Source: Chlorobaculum sp. (GTDB lineage Bacteria; Bacteroidota; Chlorobiia; Chlorobiales; Chlorobiaceae). From it: 48,650 nucleotides of DNA. This document shows, one piece after another, positions 1 through 10,388 of the stretch (its first letter is position 1; every line of letters starts with the position of its first letter). A program made the translations under genes and the position numbers. The stretch is from NCBI GenBank assembly GCA_013334655.1, contig JAAXXD010000010.1:1-48650 (forward strand), read 5' to 3'. The notes beneath the pieces were generated by a model, which was given only the letters and a program-made list of their open reading frames with translations, was not told where the DNA came from and made no database searches.

Positions 1-505
1 CCCGAAGCCGCTCATCGCGATGGTGGCGGGTTACGCCATCGGCGGCGGCCACGTGCTGCACATGCTCTGCGACCTGACCATCGCGGCGGAAAACGCCCGC
101 TTCGGCCAGACCGGCCCGAAGGTCGGCTCGTTCGACGGCGGCTGGGGGGCGAGCTACATGGCGCGGCTCGTCGGCCAGAAGAAGGCCCGCGAAATCTGGT
201 ACCTCTGCCGCCAGTACGACGCGCAGCAGGCGCTCGACATGGGGCTGGTCAACACCGTCGTGCCGCTCGAAAGGCTCGAAGAGGAGACCATCCAGTGGTG
301 CCGCGAAATCCTCGCCAACTCGCCGCTCGCCATCCGCTGCCTGAAGGCCGCGCTGAACGCCGACTGCGACGGCCAGGCCGGTTTGCAGGAGCTCGCGGGC
401 AACGCCACGCTGCTCTACTACATGAGCGAAGAGGGACAGGAGGGGCGCAACGCCTTCGTCGAGAAGCGCAAACCCGATTTCAGCAAGTTCCCGAAACACC
501 CGTGA
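1..505 (+). CDS. menB: 1,4-dihydroxy-2-naphthoyl-CoA synthase MenB, C-terminal part (5' end outside window)
   Basis: MenB closes the second ring of the naphthoquinone nucleus, turning o-succinylbenzoyl-CoA into 1,4-dihydroxy-2-naphthoyl-CoA in menaquinone synthesis. The reading frame is open from base 2 to the stop at 503-505, so about 167 residues of a protein usually near 270 are seen. The crotonase-fold oxyanion-hole stretch [19 protein letters not shown] and the MenB-type [14 protein letters not shown] segment are both present, and the C-terminus [13 protein letters not shown] is the usual MenB ending. The stop overlaps the start of menC by four bases (GTGA), which points to translational coupling in a men operon. 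Green sulfur bacteria need menaquinone in their photosynthetic membranes (family knowledge). The start and upstream genes are not visible. Confidence 0.95.
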   Translation, partial: PKPLIAMVAGYAIGGGHVLHMLCDLTIAAENARFGQTGPKVGSFDGGWGASYMARLVGQKKAREIWYLCRQYDAQQALDMGLVNTVVPLERLEEETIQWCREILANSPLAIRCLKAALNADCDGQAGLQELAGNATLLYYMSEEGQEGRNAFVEKRKPDFSKFPKHP

Positions 506-1593
506 AGCCGCTTCATGCCGACATCTGCCGGTATGAAATGGATTTCACCGCGCCAGTCAACGTCCGCGGAGTGCTCCTCGCCAGGCGCGAGGGGCTGCTC
601 CTGCGGCTGAAATGTGGCCCACAGCTCGCTTTCGGCGAGATCGCTCCCCTGCCGGGCCTTCACGCCGAGACGCTCGGCGAGGCCTTGCAGGCTCTTACCA
701 TATTCATTCCCGAACTTTCACGACTCGGACGGAACACTTCTGACGAACGGCGACGTTTGCTCGACGAAGCGACGTTGCCGCCGTCGGTGGCGACCGGAAT
801 CGAGATGGCGCTCGTCAACCTCGAAGCTGTCAATACCGGCTTGCTTCCGTCGTTCCCTGACGCTTTCCCGCCAGCATCGAAAATCCCCGTCAACGCGCTG
901 CTTGCCGGTGATCCGAAATCCGTGCTCGAACGCGCCGCGCAAAGGTATGCCGAGGGGTTCCGCGCCTTCAAACTGAAGGTTCGCCAAGGAAAGCTCGACG
1001 ACGCCATCGCCACCATCCGCGCATTCCACGAAGCCTTCGGCGGCAAGACGGAGCTGCGGCTCGACGCCAACCAGTCGCTCGATTTCGACGAGGCAGTCGA
1101 ATTCGGCAATGCCCTGCCGCCGGGCAGCATCTCGTACATCGAGGAGCCGCTGACGGACGCGGCGCTGATCCCCGAGTTCCACGCCGCCACCGGCCTGCCG
1201 TCGGCGCTCGACGAGTCGCTCTGGCAGCGCCCGGAGCTGCTCGACGAAATCGGCCCCGCGCCGCTCGAGGCGCTCGTCATCAAGCCGAACTGCATCGGCG
1301 GCATCGCAAAATCGCTCAACCTCGCCGCAAAGGCGCGTCGGATGGACTTGCAGGCGGTCTTCAGCTCGGCCTTCGAGAGCAGCGTCAGCCTCGGAATGTA
1401 CGCGCTCTTGGCCGCCGTTTCGTCGCCAACTCCGGCGGCGTCTGGCCTTGATACCGCAAGCTTTCTCGCCGACGACCTCACCGAAACGCCCTTCGCCGCG
1501 CCGGAGGGTTTCGCCGACCCCGCCGCCGCGTGGCGCGAAAGCCAGAGCGTGAAGCCGGAGATGATCGAAACTGTTGAGTCATGGACATTGTAG
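502..1593 (+). CDS. menC: o-succinylbenzoate synthase MenC
   Basis: MenC dehydrates SHCHC to o-succinylbenzoate, the step before CoA activation by MenE. It is a member of the enolase superfamily with the muconate-lactonising fold. I chose the GTG at 502 (363 residues) because it overlaps the menB stop as GTGA and the protein then begins with a normal capping domain; the in-frame ATG at 295 lies deep inside menB. Catalytic features are in order: FKLKVRQ (acid/base lysines), LRLDANQS (metal Asp), YIEEPL (metal Glu), ALDES (metal Asp) and VIKPN (second catalytic Lys). Sequence identity between MenC families is low, so assignment also relies on position between menB and menE. The gene overlaps menE by 13 bases. 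Confidence 0.93.
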   Translation: MKPLHADICRYEMDFTAPVNVRGVLLARREGLLLRLKCGPQLAFGEIAPLPGLHAETLGEALQALTIFIPELSRLGRNTSDERRRLLDEATLPPSVATGIEMALVNLEAVNTGLLPSFPDAFPPASKIPVNALLAGDPKSVLERAAQRYAEGFRAFKLKVRQGKLDDAIATIRAFHEAFGGKTELRLDANQSLDFDEAVEFGNALPPGSISYIEEPLTDAALIPEFHAATGLPSALDESLWQRPELLDEIGPAPLEALVIKPNCIGGIAKSLNLAAKARRMDLQAVFSSAFESSVSLGMYALLAAVSSPTPAASGLDTASFLADDLTETPFAAPEGFADPAAAWRESQSVKPEMIETVESWTL

Positions 1594-2960
1594 CCCAAGC
1601 CGCGCGAACCTTCGGCAATGCACCCGCAATCATCACCGCCGAACGACACTGGAGCTTCGCAGACCTCGACGGCGATACGGCCCGCATCGCCGCCGCGTTC
1701 GAGGCGAAGGGCCTCCTGCTCGGCGACATCGTGGCGCTCGTCGCGCCGAACAGCGCCTCGCTCCTGCTCGCGCTGATGGCGCTCATGCGCATGGGCGCGG
1801 TGGCCGCGCCGGTGAACCACCGCTTTCCGGCAAACCACATCGAAGGCGTGCTTGCGCGGCTGAATCCAGCGATGACGCTCGACGCATCGGCGCTCGAAAC
1901 ATTCGTTGCCGATGCGCTCGCCCGAACGGAATCGCGCTTCACCGCTGCTTCGGACATGTCGAGGCCCGTCTCGATCATCCACACCTCGGCCAGCTCCGGC
2001 AAGCCGAAAGCCGCCATGCACAGCCTCTCGAATCATTACTACAGCGCCAAAGGCTCCGCCGAAAATCTGCCCTTCGGGCCGGGCGACTGCTGGCTGCTCT
2101 CGCTCCCGCTCTATCACGTCGGCGGCTACTCGATGCTCTACAAGTGTCTCATCGACGGCGGTGCGCTCGCTGTACCGTCGCCGGACGAATCGCTCACCGA
2201 GTCGCTCGCGAGCTTTCCGGTCACGCACCTCTCGCTCGTGCCGACGCAGCTCTACCGGATGCTCCGCGCCGACGGCGGCCCGGAGCGGTTGCAGAGACTC
2301 AAGGCCTTGCTGCTCGGCGGCAGCGCCGTTTCAGAACCGCTGCTCCGCGAAGCTGTTGGGGAAAAAATCCCTCTCTACCTCACCTACGGCTCGACCGAAA
2401 TGAGCACGCAGGTCACGACCTCGCCCGCTCCCGTCACCTCGGCGGAAGGTGACAGCGGCGTCGTGCTTACGTACCGGGAAGTCGCAATTGCAGAGGATGG
2501 CGAGATTCTCGTCAAAGGGGAGTGCCTCTTCATGGGCTATTTCGATGAGAGCGGGTTACGAACGGGGAGAGATTCGGACGGCTGGTTCCACACGGGGGAC
2601 ATGGGCGAACTGTCGGAAGATGGGCGGCTGACAGTGCTTGGCAGGAAGGACAGCATGTTCATTTCGGGCGGAGAGAACATTCACCCCGAAGAGATTGAAA
2701 AAGCGCTCTGCTCGATTGACGGAATCGAAGAGGCCGTGGTAGTTCCCGCGCCCGATGTTGAGTACGGCATGAGGCCGGTGGCGTGGATAAAAGTTCAGAA
2801 GCAGGGTGGGCCAGACGATGCAACAATCATAACAAGTCTCAGAGGGACGCTCGGCAGGCTCAAAACGCCCGTTCGCCTTACCCGCATTCAAGAGTGGCGA
2901 ACCATCCCCGGCTCAGCCAAAATCGACCGAGGCTGGTACCGCAAGCTGGCTGAAGGGTGA
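1581..2960 (+). CDS. menE: o-succinylbenzoate-CoA ligase MenE
   Basis: MenE activates o-succinylbenzoate with ATP and CoA, giving the substrate of MenB. The 459-residue protein is an acyl-adenylate-forming enzyme (ANL superfamily). The phosphate-binding loop reads HTSASSGKPKAAMHS, where the commoner form is TSGTTGKPKGV. The adenine-site motif YLTYGSTEMS, the hinge region GWFHTGDMGELSEDGRL and the A8-type segment GRKDSMFISGGENIHPEEIE all follow in the right order, and a late lysine lies in IPGSAKIDR. The ATG at 1581 lies inside the end of menC, so the three men genes form one overlapping transcription unit. No hairpin with a T-run is seen after the stop; the next genes are on the other strand. 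Confidence 0.93.
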   Translation: MDIVAQAARTFGNAPAIITAERHWSFADLDGDTARIAAAFEAKGLLLGDIVALVAPNSASLLLALMALMRMGAVAAPVNHRFPANHIEGVLARLNPAMTLDASALETFVADALARTESRFTAASDMSRPVSIIHTSASSGKPKAAMHSLSNHYYSAKGSAENLPFGPGDCWLLSLPLYHVGGYSMLYKCLIDGGALAVPSPDESLTESLASFPVTHLSLVPTQLYRMLRADGGPERLQRLKALLLGGSAVSEPLLREAVGEKIPLYLTYGSTEMSTQVTTSPAPVTSAEGDSGVVLTYREVAIAEDGEILVKGECLFMGYFDESGLRTGRDSDGWFHTGDMGELSEDGRLTVLGRKDSMFISGGENIHPEEIEKALCSIDGIEEAVVVPAPDVEYGMRPVAWIKVQKQGGPDDATIITSLRGTLGRLKTPVRLTRIQEWRTIPGSAKIDRGWYRKLAEG

Positions 2961-3028
2961 AAATCTGCACTCGTTGTCCCTGTCATCCTTTGCGTCCTTG
3001 CAGTCCCTGAAACCAAATCAATATTACG

Positions 3029-3328
3029 CTACTCCACGTACTCCACAAACTGCTCGAACTCGCGCGGATCGGGCAACGTAATCGCGCCGGAGGGGCAGAC
3101 TGGCTCGCAACGGGTGCAGAGAACGAGGCAGTTCATGGGATTGGCCACCTGCATTTTCGGTCGTTTCACCACGGCGGCGTCCGGTTCAGGAGGGCCGGGC
3201 GCGAAGACTCCGGGGCGGCAGAATTCAGCGCACGCCTCGCAGCCATTGCAACTATCGGCATCGATGGCGGGATACCACGCAATCTCCTCCCTCGGCGCAA
3301 GCAGTCGTTTTATCATACCAATCCCCAT
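3029..3328 (-). CDS. Small 2x[4Fe-4S] ferredoxin-like protein
   Basis: This 99-residue protein carries two four-cysteine cluster motifs. The first is [11 protein letters not shown] (CX2CX2CX3C) near residue 28, and the second is [13 protein letters not shown] (CX3CX2CX3CP) near residue 68. Both are typical of bacterial-type [4Fe-4S] ferredoxins. It is a close relative of the next gene: both share the block [11 protein letters not shown], the block NPMNCLVLC or HPMNCLVLC, and a final FEQFVEYVE or FEKYVEYLD. It therefore arose by tandem duplication. It may carry electrons for low-potential reductases, but the partner is not shown by the sequence. The gene is separated from its paralogue by about 20 bases that hold an AT-rich inverted sequence. 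Confidence 0.85.
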   Translation of the reverse strand: MGIGMIKRLLAPREEIAWYPAIDADSCNGCEACAEFCRPGVFAPGPPEPDAAVVKRPKMQVANPMNCLVLCTRCEPVCPSGAITLPDPREFEQFVEYVE

Positions 3329-3353
3329 TATTAATTATCCACTATCAATTAAT
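3328..3353. repeat. AT-rich inverted sequence of the TTGATAATGGATAATT family
   Basis: The short spacer between the two ferredoxin genes reads, on the minus strand, GATTAATTGATAGTGGATAA followed by TTAAT. Its ends ATTAATT and AATTAAT are inverted. The core resembles the sequences at about 17890 and 29778, which sit directly after other stop codons. I infer a dispersed short repeat; the copy here lacks the GC-rich second half. Confidence 0.4.
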
Positions 3354-3843
3354 CGAGATACTCCACGTACTTCTCGAACTCCTCCTTTTTGGGCAGGACA
3401 ATCGCGCCCGATGTGCAGATGGGCACGCAGCGGTCGCAGAGGACGAGGCAGTTCATGGGGTGACCGACCACGAGTTTCGGGCGATGGATGCCGGTCGGGT
3501 CGGGTTCGCCAAGCTCGAAGACGCCGGGTTTGCAGAGCACCTTGCAGTCACCGCAGCCGTTGCAAAGCTCCGGCTTGATGATCGGGAACCACGGAATCTC
3601 TTCGCGCGGCGCGAGCAGGCGCTTTTTGCGTTTCGCCGAGGCTTTGCTGGCTGCCGGGGACTTTCCGGCAAGCGTCGTCTCCACCGCTGTTTTCCAGGAG
3701 TCGCCCGGATCGACGCACGACTCCTCGTTATTATTCATCGAGCGCGACTTGAGCGCGCGCCGCAAATTGCGGACGGGCACCAGGCCGCAACCATCGCACG
3801 AGGGCTTTTCACATCGTCCGAAAAAACAGTCAAAAATCAGCAT
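3349..3843 (-). CDS. 2x[4Fe-4S] ferredoxin with extra Cys-rich N-terminus
   Basis: The C-terminal 90 residues repeat the fold of the neighbouring ferredoxin: [11 protein letters not shown] and [12 protein letters not shown] supply two [4Fe-4S] sites. The second site ends in T rather than the usual P after its last Cys. Unlike the paralogue, this 164-residue protein starts with [20 protein letters not shown], which holds four more cysteines and could bind another metal or cluster. It then has a lysine- and alanine-rich linker (about residues 55-75). A later start at Met36 (MNNNEESC) would remove the extra cysteines; I keep the long form because the Cys spacing looks like a functional motif. 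Function beyond electron transfer is unknown. Confidence 0.8.
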   Translation of the reverse strand: MLIFDCFFGRCEKPSCDGCGLVPVRNLRRALKSRSMNNNEESCVDPGDSWKTAVETTLAGKSPAASKASAKRKKRLLAPREEIPWFPIIKPELCNGCGDCKVLCKPGVFELGEPDPTGIHRPKLVVGHPMNCLVLCDRCVPICTSGAIVLPKKEEFEKYVEYLD

Positions 3844-3864
3844 ATAACCTTATCGATAAACCAT

Positions 3865-6525
3865 TTAGCTCTGTAATGCGGATTTGACCGACGCGACGAA
3901 TGTCTCGATGGCCTTGTCGATCCCGGCAGGCTCTTTGCCGCCCGCCGTCGCCAGCTCGGGCTTTCCGCCGCCGCCGCCCTTCACGCACGCTGCAGCTTCG
4001 CGTACCAGCTTGCCCGCATCGAGCTTCAGCGACTTGACCGCCTCGTCCGAAGCGAACGCGACCAGAGAAACCTTTCCATCCGCAATGCCGCAGAGCAGGC
4101 CGACTGCGCAGGTGAGGCGTTCGCGAAGCGAGATGGCGGCCTGGCGAAGCTCGTCCGCGCCGACGCCGTCGAGACGCTCGGTCATGATGCGGCATCCGGC
4201 GATCTCCTCGCCTCCGGCCAGCGACGCGGCCAGGCGGTCGAGCAGTCCGGCGAGACGGCTCTCCTGAAGCTGTTTGTCGAGCGACTTTTTCTCCTCGATC
4301 AGCTCACGGATTTTCGGGCCAGCCTCTTCATCCGCCTTGAGTTTCAACAGATGCTTGATCTCCTGAAGGTTGCGGTACTCCTGCCAGAGCAGCGCTTCGG
4401 CTGACGCGCCCGTGACCGCCTCGATGCGGCGGATGCCGGCGGCGACCGACGATTCGCTCACGATCTTGACCATGCCGATCTGGCCGATGTTGCCCACGTG
4501 GGTGCCGCCGCACAGCTCGATGGAGATGCCCGGTACATCGATCACGCGGACGCGGTCGGCGTATTTGTCGCCGAAGAAGGCGAGCGCGCCGAGGGCGAGC
4601 GCCTCTTCGTAGGGCACGTCGGCGTGTTTGGTGACGCCCGCAGCCTTGCGAATCTCTGCGTTGACCTCGTGCTCGACCTGCTCCAGCTCCTCCGCGCTCA
4701 CCTTCGAAAAGTGGCTGAAGTCGAAGCGCAGGCGCTCGGGCGTGACCAGCGAGCCTTTCTGCTGCACATGCTCGCCGAGCACCCTGCGCAGGGCGGCGTG
4801 AAGCAGGTGTGTTGCCGTGTGGTTGCGCTCGGTGGCGACGCGGCGGTCGCGGTCAACGGCGGCCTCGACGGAAACCACGCTATCGAAATTTACGTCGGCG
4901 GGCGAAATAGCGCAATCGCGCACCTTGTCGTGCGCCGAGGTGACGACGTGGACGATCTGCTCGCCATCCTTGCGCGTGTCGGTGACATCGAGGCGGAATC
5001 CGGCGGTTTCGAGCGTACCGTGGTCGCCCACTTGTCCGCCGCTTTCGGCGTAGAAGGGCGTGCGGTCGAGAACCACGAGCAGCTTGTCGCCGCTGACTCT
5101 GGCCGCCGCGAGCGTGGCTTCGGTTTCGAGCGTTTCGTAGCCGACGAACAGGGTCGGCTGCTCCTCCGCGAATCGCTGCCACTCGCCGCCGTCGTCCTGC
5201 ACCTGCATCTTGTCCTTGCGATCCATGCGGGCGCGGGTTTTCTGCTCCGTCATGCAGTGCTCGAATCCCTCCTCGTCGATGCCGAAGCCGACTTCGGCAG
5301 CCATCAGGCGGGTCAGGTCGAGCGGGAAGCCGAAGGTGTCGTAGAGTTTGAAGGCGTCCGCGCCGGAGATGGTGGCGCTTCCGGCGGTTTTCATGCCAGC
5401 GACCACCTCGTTGAAAATTTCGGTGCCGCGACCGAGGGTGACGAGGAAGCTCTCCTCTTCGGCGCGGATGATCTTTTCGACCGTCGCCTGCTGCTTCAAA
5501 AGCTCGGGGAAGACCTCGCCCATCGTGTTCGCCAGCACTTCGACCATCTTGTACATGATCGGCTCGTGGCAGCCGAGCGTGCCCGCGTAGCGCACCGCGC
5601 GGCGCAGGATGCGGCGCAGCACGTAGCCGCGCCCTTCGTTGCCCGGCATCGCGCCGTCGGAGAGCGCGAAGGTGAGCGTGCGGCAGTGGTCGGCGATCAC
5701 GCGCATGGCGATGTCGGTCGGGCTGTCGAGCGAGGCGGTGTAGGCGACGCCGGTCAGCGCGGTGATGCGCTCGAAGAGCGGCGCGAATACGTCACTGTCG
5801 TAGTTCGAAGATTTCCCCTGCAACACGGCGGCCACGCGCTCGAAGCCCATGCCGGTATCGACGTGCTTCTGCGGCAGCGGTTCGAGGTTGCCATCGGCCT
5901 GGCGGTTATACTGGATGAAGACGAGGTTCCAAAGCTCGATGACCCGGTGGTCGCCGACGTTGACGAGCGGGCCGCCCGAACCGTCGGGCGTGAGATCGAT
6001 ATGAATTTCCGAACAGGGGCCGCACGGGCCGCTCTCCCCCATCTCCCAGAAGTTGTCCTTGTTGCCGAACTTCAGGATGTGCGACGGATCGATGTCGGTC
6101 TCGCTTTTCCAGAGTTCGAGGCTCTCGTCGTCGTCCTGATAGACCGTTGCGTAGAGTCGCTCTTTCGGAAGCTTCCAGACCCCGGTCATCAGCTCCCACG
6201 CCCAGCCGATCGCCTCCTTTTTATAATAATCACCGAACGACCAGTTGCCGAGCATCTCGAAAAAGGTGTGGTGATAGGTGTCGCGCCCGACATCTTCAAG
6301 ATCGTTGTGCTTGCCCGAGGCGCGGATGCACTTCTGCGTATCCGCCGCACGGACATACTCTCTCGCGCCCTTGCCAAGAAAGACATCCTTGAACTGGTTC
6401 ATGCCAGCGTTGGTGAACAGCAGGGTCGGGTCTTCGGCGGGAATGACCGGCGCGGAACGGACAATCCGGTGCTCCTTGCTGGCGAAAAAATCGAGGAATG
6501 ACTGCCGTATCTCTCGTGAATTCAT
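3865..6525 (-). CDS. alaS: Alanyl-tRNA synthetase
   Basis: AlaRS charges tRNA-Ala and edits mischarged Ser and Gly. The 886-residue protein begins [19 protein letters not shown], the standard AlaRS start. The open frame runs 44 codons further upstream, but that part has no family similarity, so I place the start at 6525. Visible parts are the class II catalytic core ([40 protein letters not shown]), the glycine-rich [10 protein letters not shown] loop and the editing domain with its zinc ligands HTATHLLH and CGGTHV. The C-terminal DHHA1-type domain has [15 protein letters not shown] tRNA-Ala gene lies in this window at 34729, unlinked. No Shine-Dalgarno sequence is obvious. The long reading frame on the opposite strand is a codon-bias shadow. 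Confidence 0.97.
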   Translation of the reverse strand: MNSREIRQSFLDFFASKEHRIVRSAPVIPAEDPTLLFTNAGMNQFKDVFLGKGAREYVRAADTQKCIRASGKHNDLEDVGRDTYHHTFFEMLGNWSFGDYYKKEAIGWAWELMTGVWKLPKERLYATVYQDDDESLELWKSETDIDPSHILKFGNKDNFWEMGESGPCGPCSEIHIDLTPDGSGGPLVNVGDHRVIELWNLVFIQYNRQADGNLEPLPQKHVDTGMGFERVAAVLQGKSSNYDSDVFAPLFERITALTGVAYTASLDSPTDIAMRVIADHCRTLTFALSDGAMPGNEGRGYVLRRILRRAVRYAGTLGCHEPIMYKMVEVLANTMGEVFPELLKQQATVEKIIRAEEESFLVTLGRGTEIFNEVVAGMKTAGSATISGADAFKLYDTFGFPLDLTRLMAAEVGFGIDEEGFEHCMTEQKTRARMDRKDKMQVQDDGGEWQRFAEEQPTLFVGYETLETEATLAAARVSGDKLLVVLDRTPFYAESGGQVGDHGTLETAGFRLDVTDTRKDGEQIVHVVTSAHDKVRDCAISPADVNFDSVVSVEAAVDRDRRVATERNHTATHLLHAALRRVLGEHVQQKGSLVTPERLRFDFSHFSKVSAEELEQVEHEVNAEIRKAAGVTKHADVPYEEALALGALAFFGDKYADRVRVIDVPGISIELCGGTHVGNIGQIGMVKIVSESSVAAGIRRIEAVTGASAEALLWQEYRNLQEIKHLLKLKADEEAGPKIRELIEEKKSLDKQLQESRLAGLLDRLAASLAGGEEIAGCRIMTERLDGVGADELRQAAISLRERLTCAVGLLCGIADGKVSLVAFASDEAVKSLKLDAGKLVREAAACVKGGGGGKPELATAGGKEPAGIDKAIETFVASVKSALQS

Positions 6526-6883
6526 AGGTATCTGTAGCTTGCGGGCATCGGGAAATACATGATCGGCAATCCGGCGACACCCTTGTGGGTTTGAGATGCG
6601 ATGGGCGGAAAAAAAGCCAGCCGCAACGATTTTTGGCCCGAAATTTACGCTTTTCAACTCCCGTTACCAACCGATTTTTCCGGCCCGTTTCCCGACTCAA
6701 AACCCGAGAATATTGGCCGCAACAACTGGTCATATTGAATAAAGAGACTATATTGTTGAAAGGGTGTATAAGCGCTCAGTCGAACGCTTCTTCCCAATAG
6801 TCCTATTAGACCTATATGTCCCATAGGACTTATTCATCTTGCAAGAATTTCTTCTTCTCTCAACCGAAAAGCGCAAGAGCACT
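6526..6883. other. Intergenic region between divergent alaS and a small Cys protein gene
   Basis: This 358-base stretch must hold the promoters of alaS (minus) and the 6884 gene (plus). Its right half is AT-rich. I see no RNA gene. The only structure is the nonamer array and inverted repeat at 6799-6835, listed separately. Confidence 0.5.
6799..6835. repeat. Degenerate 9-base tandem array that also forms an inverted repeat
   Basis: Four successive 9-mers read GTCCTATTA, GACCTATAT, GTCCCATAG and GACTTATTC, starting at 6800, 6809, 6818 and 6827. Within them, AGTCCTAT (6799-6806) and ATAGGACT (6823-6830) are perfect inverted repeats 16 bases apart. The array lies about 50 bases before the ATG of the small Cys gene. 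It could be a protein-binding site or a decayed tandem repeat. Confidence 0.5.
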
Positions 6884-7141
6884 ATGAGCTGGGGAATCGA
6901 AAACGAGAAAAAGAGAAAAGACATCCTCGACCTGATGGACATCGGGGTGAGGAAAACGATGGCCAATCCGAACTACGTCAATGAAGTGCAGAAAAGCACC
7001 AACGGCTGCTGGATGGATCAGATTTACGGCCTGATGCGTTGCGACATCTGCGACCTGAGCAACCAGTGCCCGGTCAGGGAGGAGGAGGAGTGGCAGGCGT
7101 GGCTGAAGGAGCACAACATGGTGGTCGAAAAAAAATCATGA
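6884..7141 (+). CDS. Small conserved-looking protein with CXXC-type motif
   Basis: I place the start at the ATG at 6884 (MSWGIENEKKRKDILD), giving 85 residues; a TTG 45 bases earlier is in frame but has no better signal. The N-terminal half is charged and helical, with the segment ILDLMDIGVRKTMANPNYV. The C-terminal half has NGCWMDQIYGLMRCDICDLSNQCP, so four cysteines lie within about 25 residues, the last three as CX2CX6C. This spacing could bind zinc or an Fe-S cluster, but no known family is recognised. It stands alone: alaS is divergent and korA starts 212 bases downstream. The spacer contains CCGGAAC (7151-7157) and GTTCCGG (7175-7181) as an inverted pair without a T-run. Confidence 0.65.
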   Translation: MSWGIENEKKRKDILDLMDIGVRKTMANPNYVNEVQKSTNGCWMDQIYGLMRCDICDLSNQCPVREEEEWQAWLKEHNMVVEKKS

Positions 7142-7353
7142 CCTGACAAGCCGGAACTCTTGCATCTACCCTGCGTTCCGGTTATATTTGGTTCAATGCG
7201 GAAGACTGCATTGCTATTTTTTTGTCTTCTCATACCCTCCGGTACGTCGATTTCTCCATTTGCCACAACATGCTGTCCATGAAGTAATTTTTCATTGGCA
7301 TGGGGGATTTAACGCCGTTTTCACTGTTTTGTCAAGCAAACAATATTTTTGCC

Positions 7354-9234
7354 ATGAGTGAACCTATCAGTTCGACCAGTAAGCATACGGTCACGCCAAA
7401 AACAAGCGTCTCCGTGCTGTTTGCGGGAGATTCCGGCGACGGAATGCAGTTAACCGGTACCCAGTTTGCCAATACTGTGGCAGTTTACGGTGCCGATCTC
7501 AATACATTTCCGAACTTTCCCTCGGAAATTCGCGCTCCTGCCGGCACCATATCCGGCGTCTCGGGCTTCCAGCTCCAGTTCGGCAGCAAGCCGGTCTATA
7601 CTCCCGGCGCCAAATTCGACGTCATGGTCGCCATGAACGCCGCCGCGCTGAAAGCCAACCTCAAGGATCTGCACCGTGGAGGCATCATCATTGCCTGCGT
7701 GGAGGGCTTCGATGAGAAGAACCTGAAGCTTTCAGGCTATCCTGAAGGGGCAAATCCGCTTGAAGACGGCACGCTGAGCAACTACATCGTCTTAAAGATA
7801 CCGGTTCTCCAGCTTACCAGGGAAGCACTGAGGGAGAGCGGTCTGAGCACCAAAGAGATCGACCGTTGCAAAAACATGTTCGTTCTGGGGGTGCTTTACT
7901 GGCTTTACAGCCTCTCGATCGAGGTGACGACCGAAATGCTGCACTCCAAGTTCGGCAAGGACTCGACCATTGCCGAAGCTAACATCAAGGCGATCAAGGC
8001 GGGTTACTTTTTCGGCGACGAAACTGAAATCTTCGCCAACATTGGTCGTTTCGACATAGCTCCTGCCAAGCAGCACGGCACCTATCGCCGCGTCACGGGC
8101 AACGAAGCCTGCGCCATCGGACTGACCGCCGCCGCCATGAAAGCGGGCCTCAAGCTCTTCCTCGGATCCTATCCGATCACTCCGGCAACCGAGATTCTCC
8201 AGACGCTCGCCAAGTTCAAGAAATTTGGTGTCAAGACATTCCAGGCTGAAGACGAGATCGCCGGTGTCCTCACTTCAATCGGCGCGGCCTACGGAGGCGC
8301 GCTTGCCGCCACCAACACCTCCGGCCCGGGACTTGCCCTCAAGACCGAGGCGCTCGGACTTGCCGTCATTCTCGAACTGCCGCTCGTGGTTATCAACGTG
8401 CAGCGCGGCGGCCCATCGACCGGCCTGCCGACCAAGCCTGAGCAGTCCGACCTGATGATGGCCATGTACGGTCGTCATGGCGACGCCCCGATGCCCATCG
8501 TGTCTGCAAGTTCGCCGGTTGACTGTTTCTATGCGACTTACGAGGCCGCACGCATCGCTGTCGAACATATGACGCCGGTCATGTGCCTTACCGACGGCTA
8601 CCTGGCGCTCAGCTCAGAACCGTGGAAAGTGGATACCGGAGAGCATCTGCCGGAGATCAAGCCGGGAATCATGCCAGAGCGACAGGCTGATGATCCGCCA
8701 TTCCTGCCCTACAAGCGTGACGAACGTCATGTACGTCCCTGGGCCATTCCCGGCACCAAAGGGCTCGAACACCGTATCGGCGGTCTCGAAAAACAGCATG
8801 AGACCGGCAACGTGTCGCACGATCCCGACAACCACGAGCTGATGACCAGGTTCCGCGCCGAAAAAATCGAGAAAATCGCCGACAGCATTCCGCTCCAGAA
8901 AATCGATAATGGCCCGGAGAAGGGCGACCTGCTGGTGCTTGGCTGGGGTTCCTCTTACGGCGCCATCAAAACCGCTGTCGAACAGGCGCTGGGTCAGGGT
9001 TTAAGTGTCGCGCACGCCCATCTGCGTTACCTGAATCCCTTCCCGAAAAATCTCGGCGAACTCATGGCGAGCTACAAAAAAGTGCTGATTCCCGAGAACA
9101 ACAACGGACAACTGGTGCACCTCATCAGGGACAAGTACCTGTTCGCGCCGGTCAGCTTCACCAAAGTGAAGGGGCTGCCGTTCAACGAAATGGAAATTCT
9201 GGAAAAAATCACTGACATTATCAAGGAGCTTTGA
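7354..9234 (+). CDS. korA: 2-oxoglutarate:ferredoxin oxidoreductase, fused gamma-alpha subunit KorA
   Basis: With KorB this enzyme carboxylates succinyl-CoA to 2-oxoglutarate using reduced ferredoxin in the reductive TCA cycle; the reverse reaction is also possible. The start at 7354 (MSEPISST) is preferred; the frame opens 18 codons earlier without a matching start region. The 626-residue chain has the gamma domain first ([16 protein letters not shown], about residues 20-190), then the alpha pyrimidine-binding domain with [37 protein letters not shown] and the TSGPGLALK motif. The KorA-type [18 protein letters not shown] is clear, and a C-terminal domain with [13 protein letters not shown] follows. 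No ferredoxin domain is fused, as expected for two-subunit KorAB. korB follows after three bases. Confidence 0.95.
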   Translation: MSEPISSTSKHTVTPKTSVSVLFAGDSGDGMQLTGTQFANTVAVYGADLNTFPNFPSEIRAPAGTISGVSGFQLQFGSKPVYTPGAKFDVMVAMNAAALKANLKDLHRGGIIIACVEGFDEKNLKLSGYPEGANPLEDGTLSNYIVLKIPVLQLTREALRESGLSTKEIDRCKNMFVLGVLYWLYSLSIEVTTEMLHSKFGKDSTIAEANIKAIKAGYFFGDETEIFANIGRFDIAPAKQHGTYRRVTGNEACAIGLTAAAMKAGLKLFLGSYPITPATEILQTLAKFKKFGVKTFQAEDEIAGVLTSIGAAYGGALAATNTSGPGLALKTEALGLAVILELPLVVINVQRGGPSTGLPTKPEQSDLMMAMYGRHGDAPMPIVSASSPVDCFYATYEAARIAVEHMTPVMCLTDGYLALSSEPWKVDTGEHLPEIKPGIMPERQADDPPFLPYKRDERHVRPWAIPGTKGLEHRIGGLEKQHETGNVSHDPDNHELMTRFRAEKIEKIADSIPLQKIDNGPEKGDLLVLGWGSSYGAIKTAVEQALGQGLSVAHAHLRYLNPFPKNLGELMASYKKVLIPENNNGQLVHLIRDKYLFAPVSFTKVKGLPFNEMEILEKITDIIKEL

Positions 9235-9237
9235 CCC

Positions 9238-10284
9238 ATGACCGATATCGATATCGCACAGGCTTCGCGCCCAGTTCTCACCGCAAAGGATTTCGCATCG
9301 GACCAGGAGCCGAAATGGTGCCCCGGCTGCGGCGACCACGCCGTGCTCCAGCAGCTCAAGAACGTCATGCCCGATCTCGGCATGCCGCCGGAAGAGATCG
9401 TCTTCATTTCGGGTATCGGCTGCTCATCGCGCCTGCCCTACTACATGGCTACGTATGGCGTCCACGGCATCCACGGTCGCGCCCTGCCGATGGCCTCGGG
9501 CCTCAAGACCTCCCGCCCCGAACTCAGCGTCTGGGTGGCTACCGGTGACGGTGACGCCCTCTCCATCGGCGGCAACCACTTCATCCATACACTGCGCAGG
9601 AATCTTGACCTGAACGTGGTGCTGTTCAATAACGAGATCTATGGTCTCACGAAAGGACAATACTCGCCGACAACGAAGATCGGTCTGAAGACCGTGACCT
9701 CGCCAAACGGCGTCATCGATCACCCGTTCAACACAGCGGCGCTGACCCTCGGATCGGGCGGAACCTTCTTCGCCAGAGCCATGGATCGTGATGGCAAATA
9801 CCTTCGTTCTGTTCTGCACCGCGCCGCCCAGCACAAGGGCACGTCGCTCGTGGAGATCTACCAGAACTGCCCGATTTTCAACAACAGCGCCTTCGAGGCT
9901 TTTGCCGGTCAGGAGAACAAGGACGAGCGCACCATTTATGTCGAGCAGGACATGCCGCTGGTCTTTGGCAAGTTCCGCCAGAAAGGCATCCGTCTCGATG
10001 GTTCCACGCCGGTGGTCGTCGATCTCTCCAAAGGAGACATTTCTGAAAACGACCTCTGGATTCACAACGAGCGGGACATCTTCAAGGCGAACCTGCTCGC
10101 CCGCTTCTTCGACGATCCGCTCACGGTTGAAAACTTTCTGCCGCGCCCCTTTGGCGTTTTCTATGTGGAAGATCGTATGCCCTATGAGGATGCTCTCACC
10201 GCTCAGATTGAAATCGCCCAGAAAAAAGGTGTCGGCACACTCGAAGAGTTGCTCAAAGGAGATAGCGCTTACAATATCAAGTAA
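9238..10284 (+). CDS. korB: 2-oxoglutarate:ferredoxin oxidoreductase, beta (TPP) subunit KorB
   Basis: KorB binds thiamine diphosphate and the [4Fe-4S] cluster of the enzyme. The 348-residue protein has [15 protein letters not shown] near residue 23, which supplies two cluster cysteines, and [15 protein letters not shown] with a third cysteine. The TPP-binding segment runs from [14 protein letters not shown] to [16 protein letters not shown] fourth cysteine lies in [10 protein letters not shown]. Length and motif order match short KorB subunits. It follows korA almost directly and is followed by a strong terminator, so the two genes make one operon. In a green sulfur bacterium this is a core carbon-fixation enzyme (family knowledge). 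Confidence 0.95.
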   Translation: MTDIDIAQASRPVLTAKDFASDQEPKWCPGCGDHAVLQQLKNVMPDLGMPPEEIVFISGIGCSSRLPYYMATYGVHGIHGRALPMASGLKTSRPELSVWVATGDGDALSIGGNHFIHTLRRNLDLNVVLFNNEIYGLTKGQYSPTTKIGLKTVTSPNGVIDHPFNTAALTLGSGGTFFARAMDRDGKYLRSVLHRAAQHKGTSLVEIYQNCPIFNNSAFEAFAGQENKDERTIYVEQDMPLVFGKFRQKGIRLDGSTPVVVDLSKGDISENDLWIHNERDIFKANLLARFFDDPLTVENFLPRPFGVFYVEDRMPYEDALTAQIEIAQKKGVGTLEELLKGDSAYNIK

Positions 10285-10307
10285 GCTGTTCCTGCCATCA
10301 AGCATCG

Positions 10308-10338
10308 AAAAAAGCCGGTATATCATGCCGGCTTTTTT
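10308..10338 (+). terminator. Rho-independent terminator of korAB
   Basis: AAAGCCGG (10311-10318) and CCGGCTTT (10328-10335) form a perfect stem with a 9-base loop and are followed by a T-run. A-rich sequence before the stem makes it potentially bidirectional, so it may also serve serB on the minus strand. Confidence 0.9.
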
Positions 10339-10388
10339 ATTGTGGGTGTAAGGCTGTATGAAAAGACGGGTGCGAGACGGGTTTTTCT

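Noticed and set aside
660-2228. 522-codon open frame opposite menC and menE
   Set aside because: It spans two certain genes on the other strand and has shadow-like composition.
4498-6501. 667-codon open frame opposite alaS
   Set aside because: It lies fully opposite a certain gene in high-GC DNA, and its translation shows no family motif; it is a codon-bias shadow.
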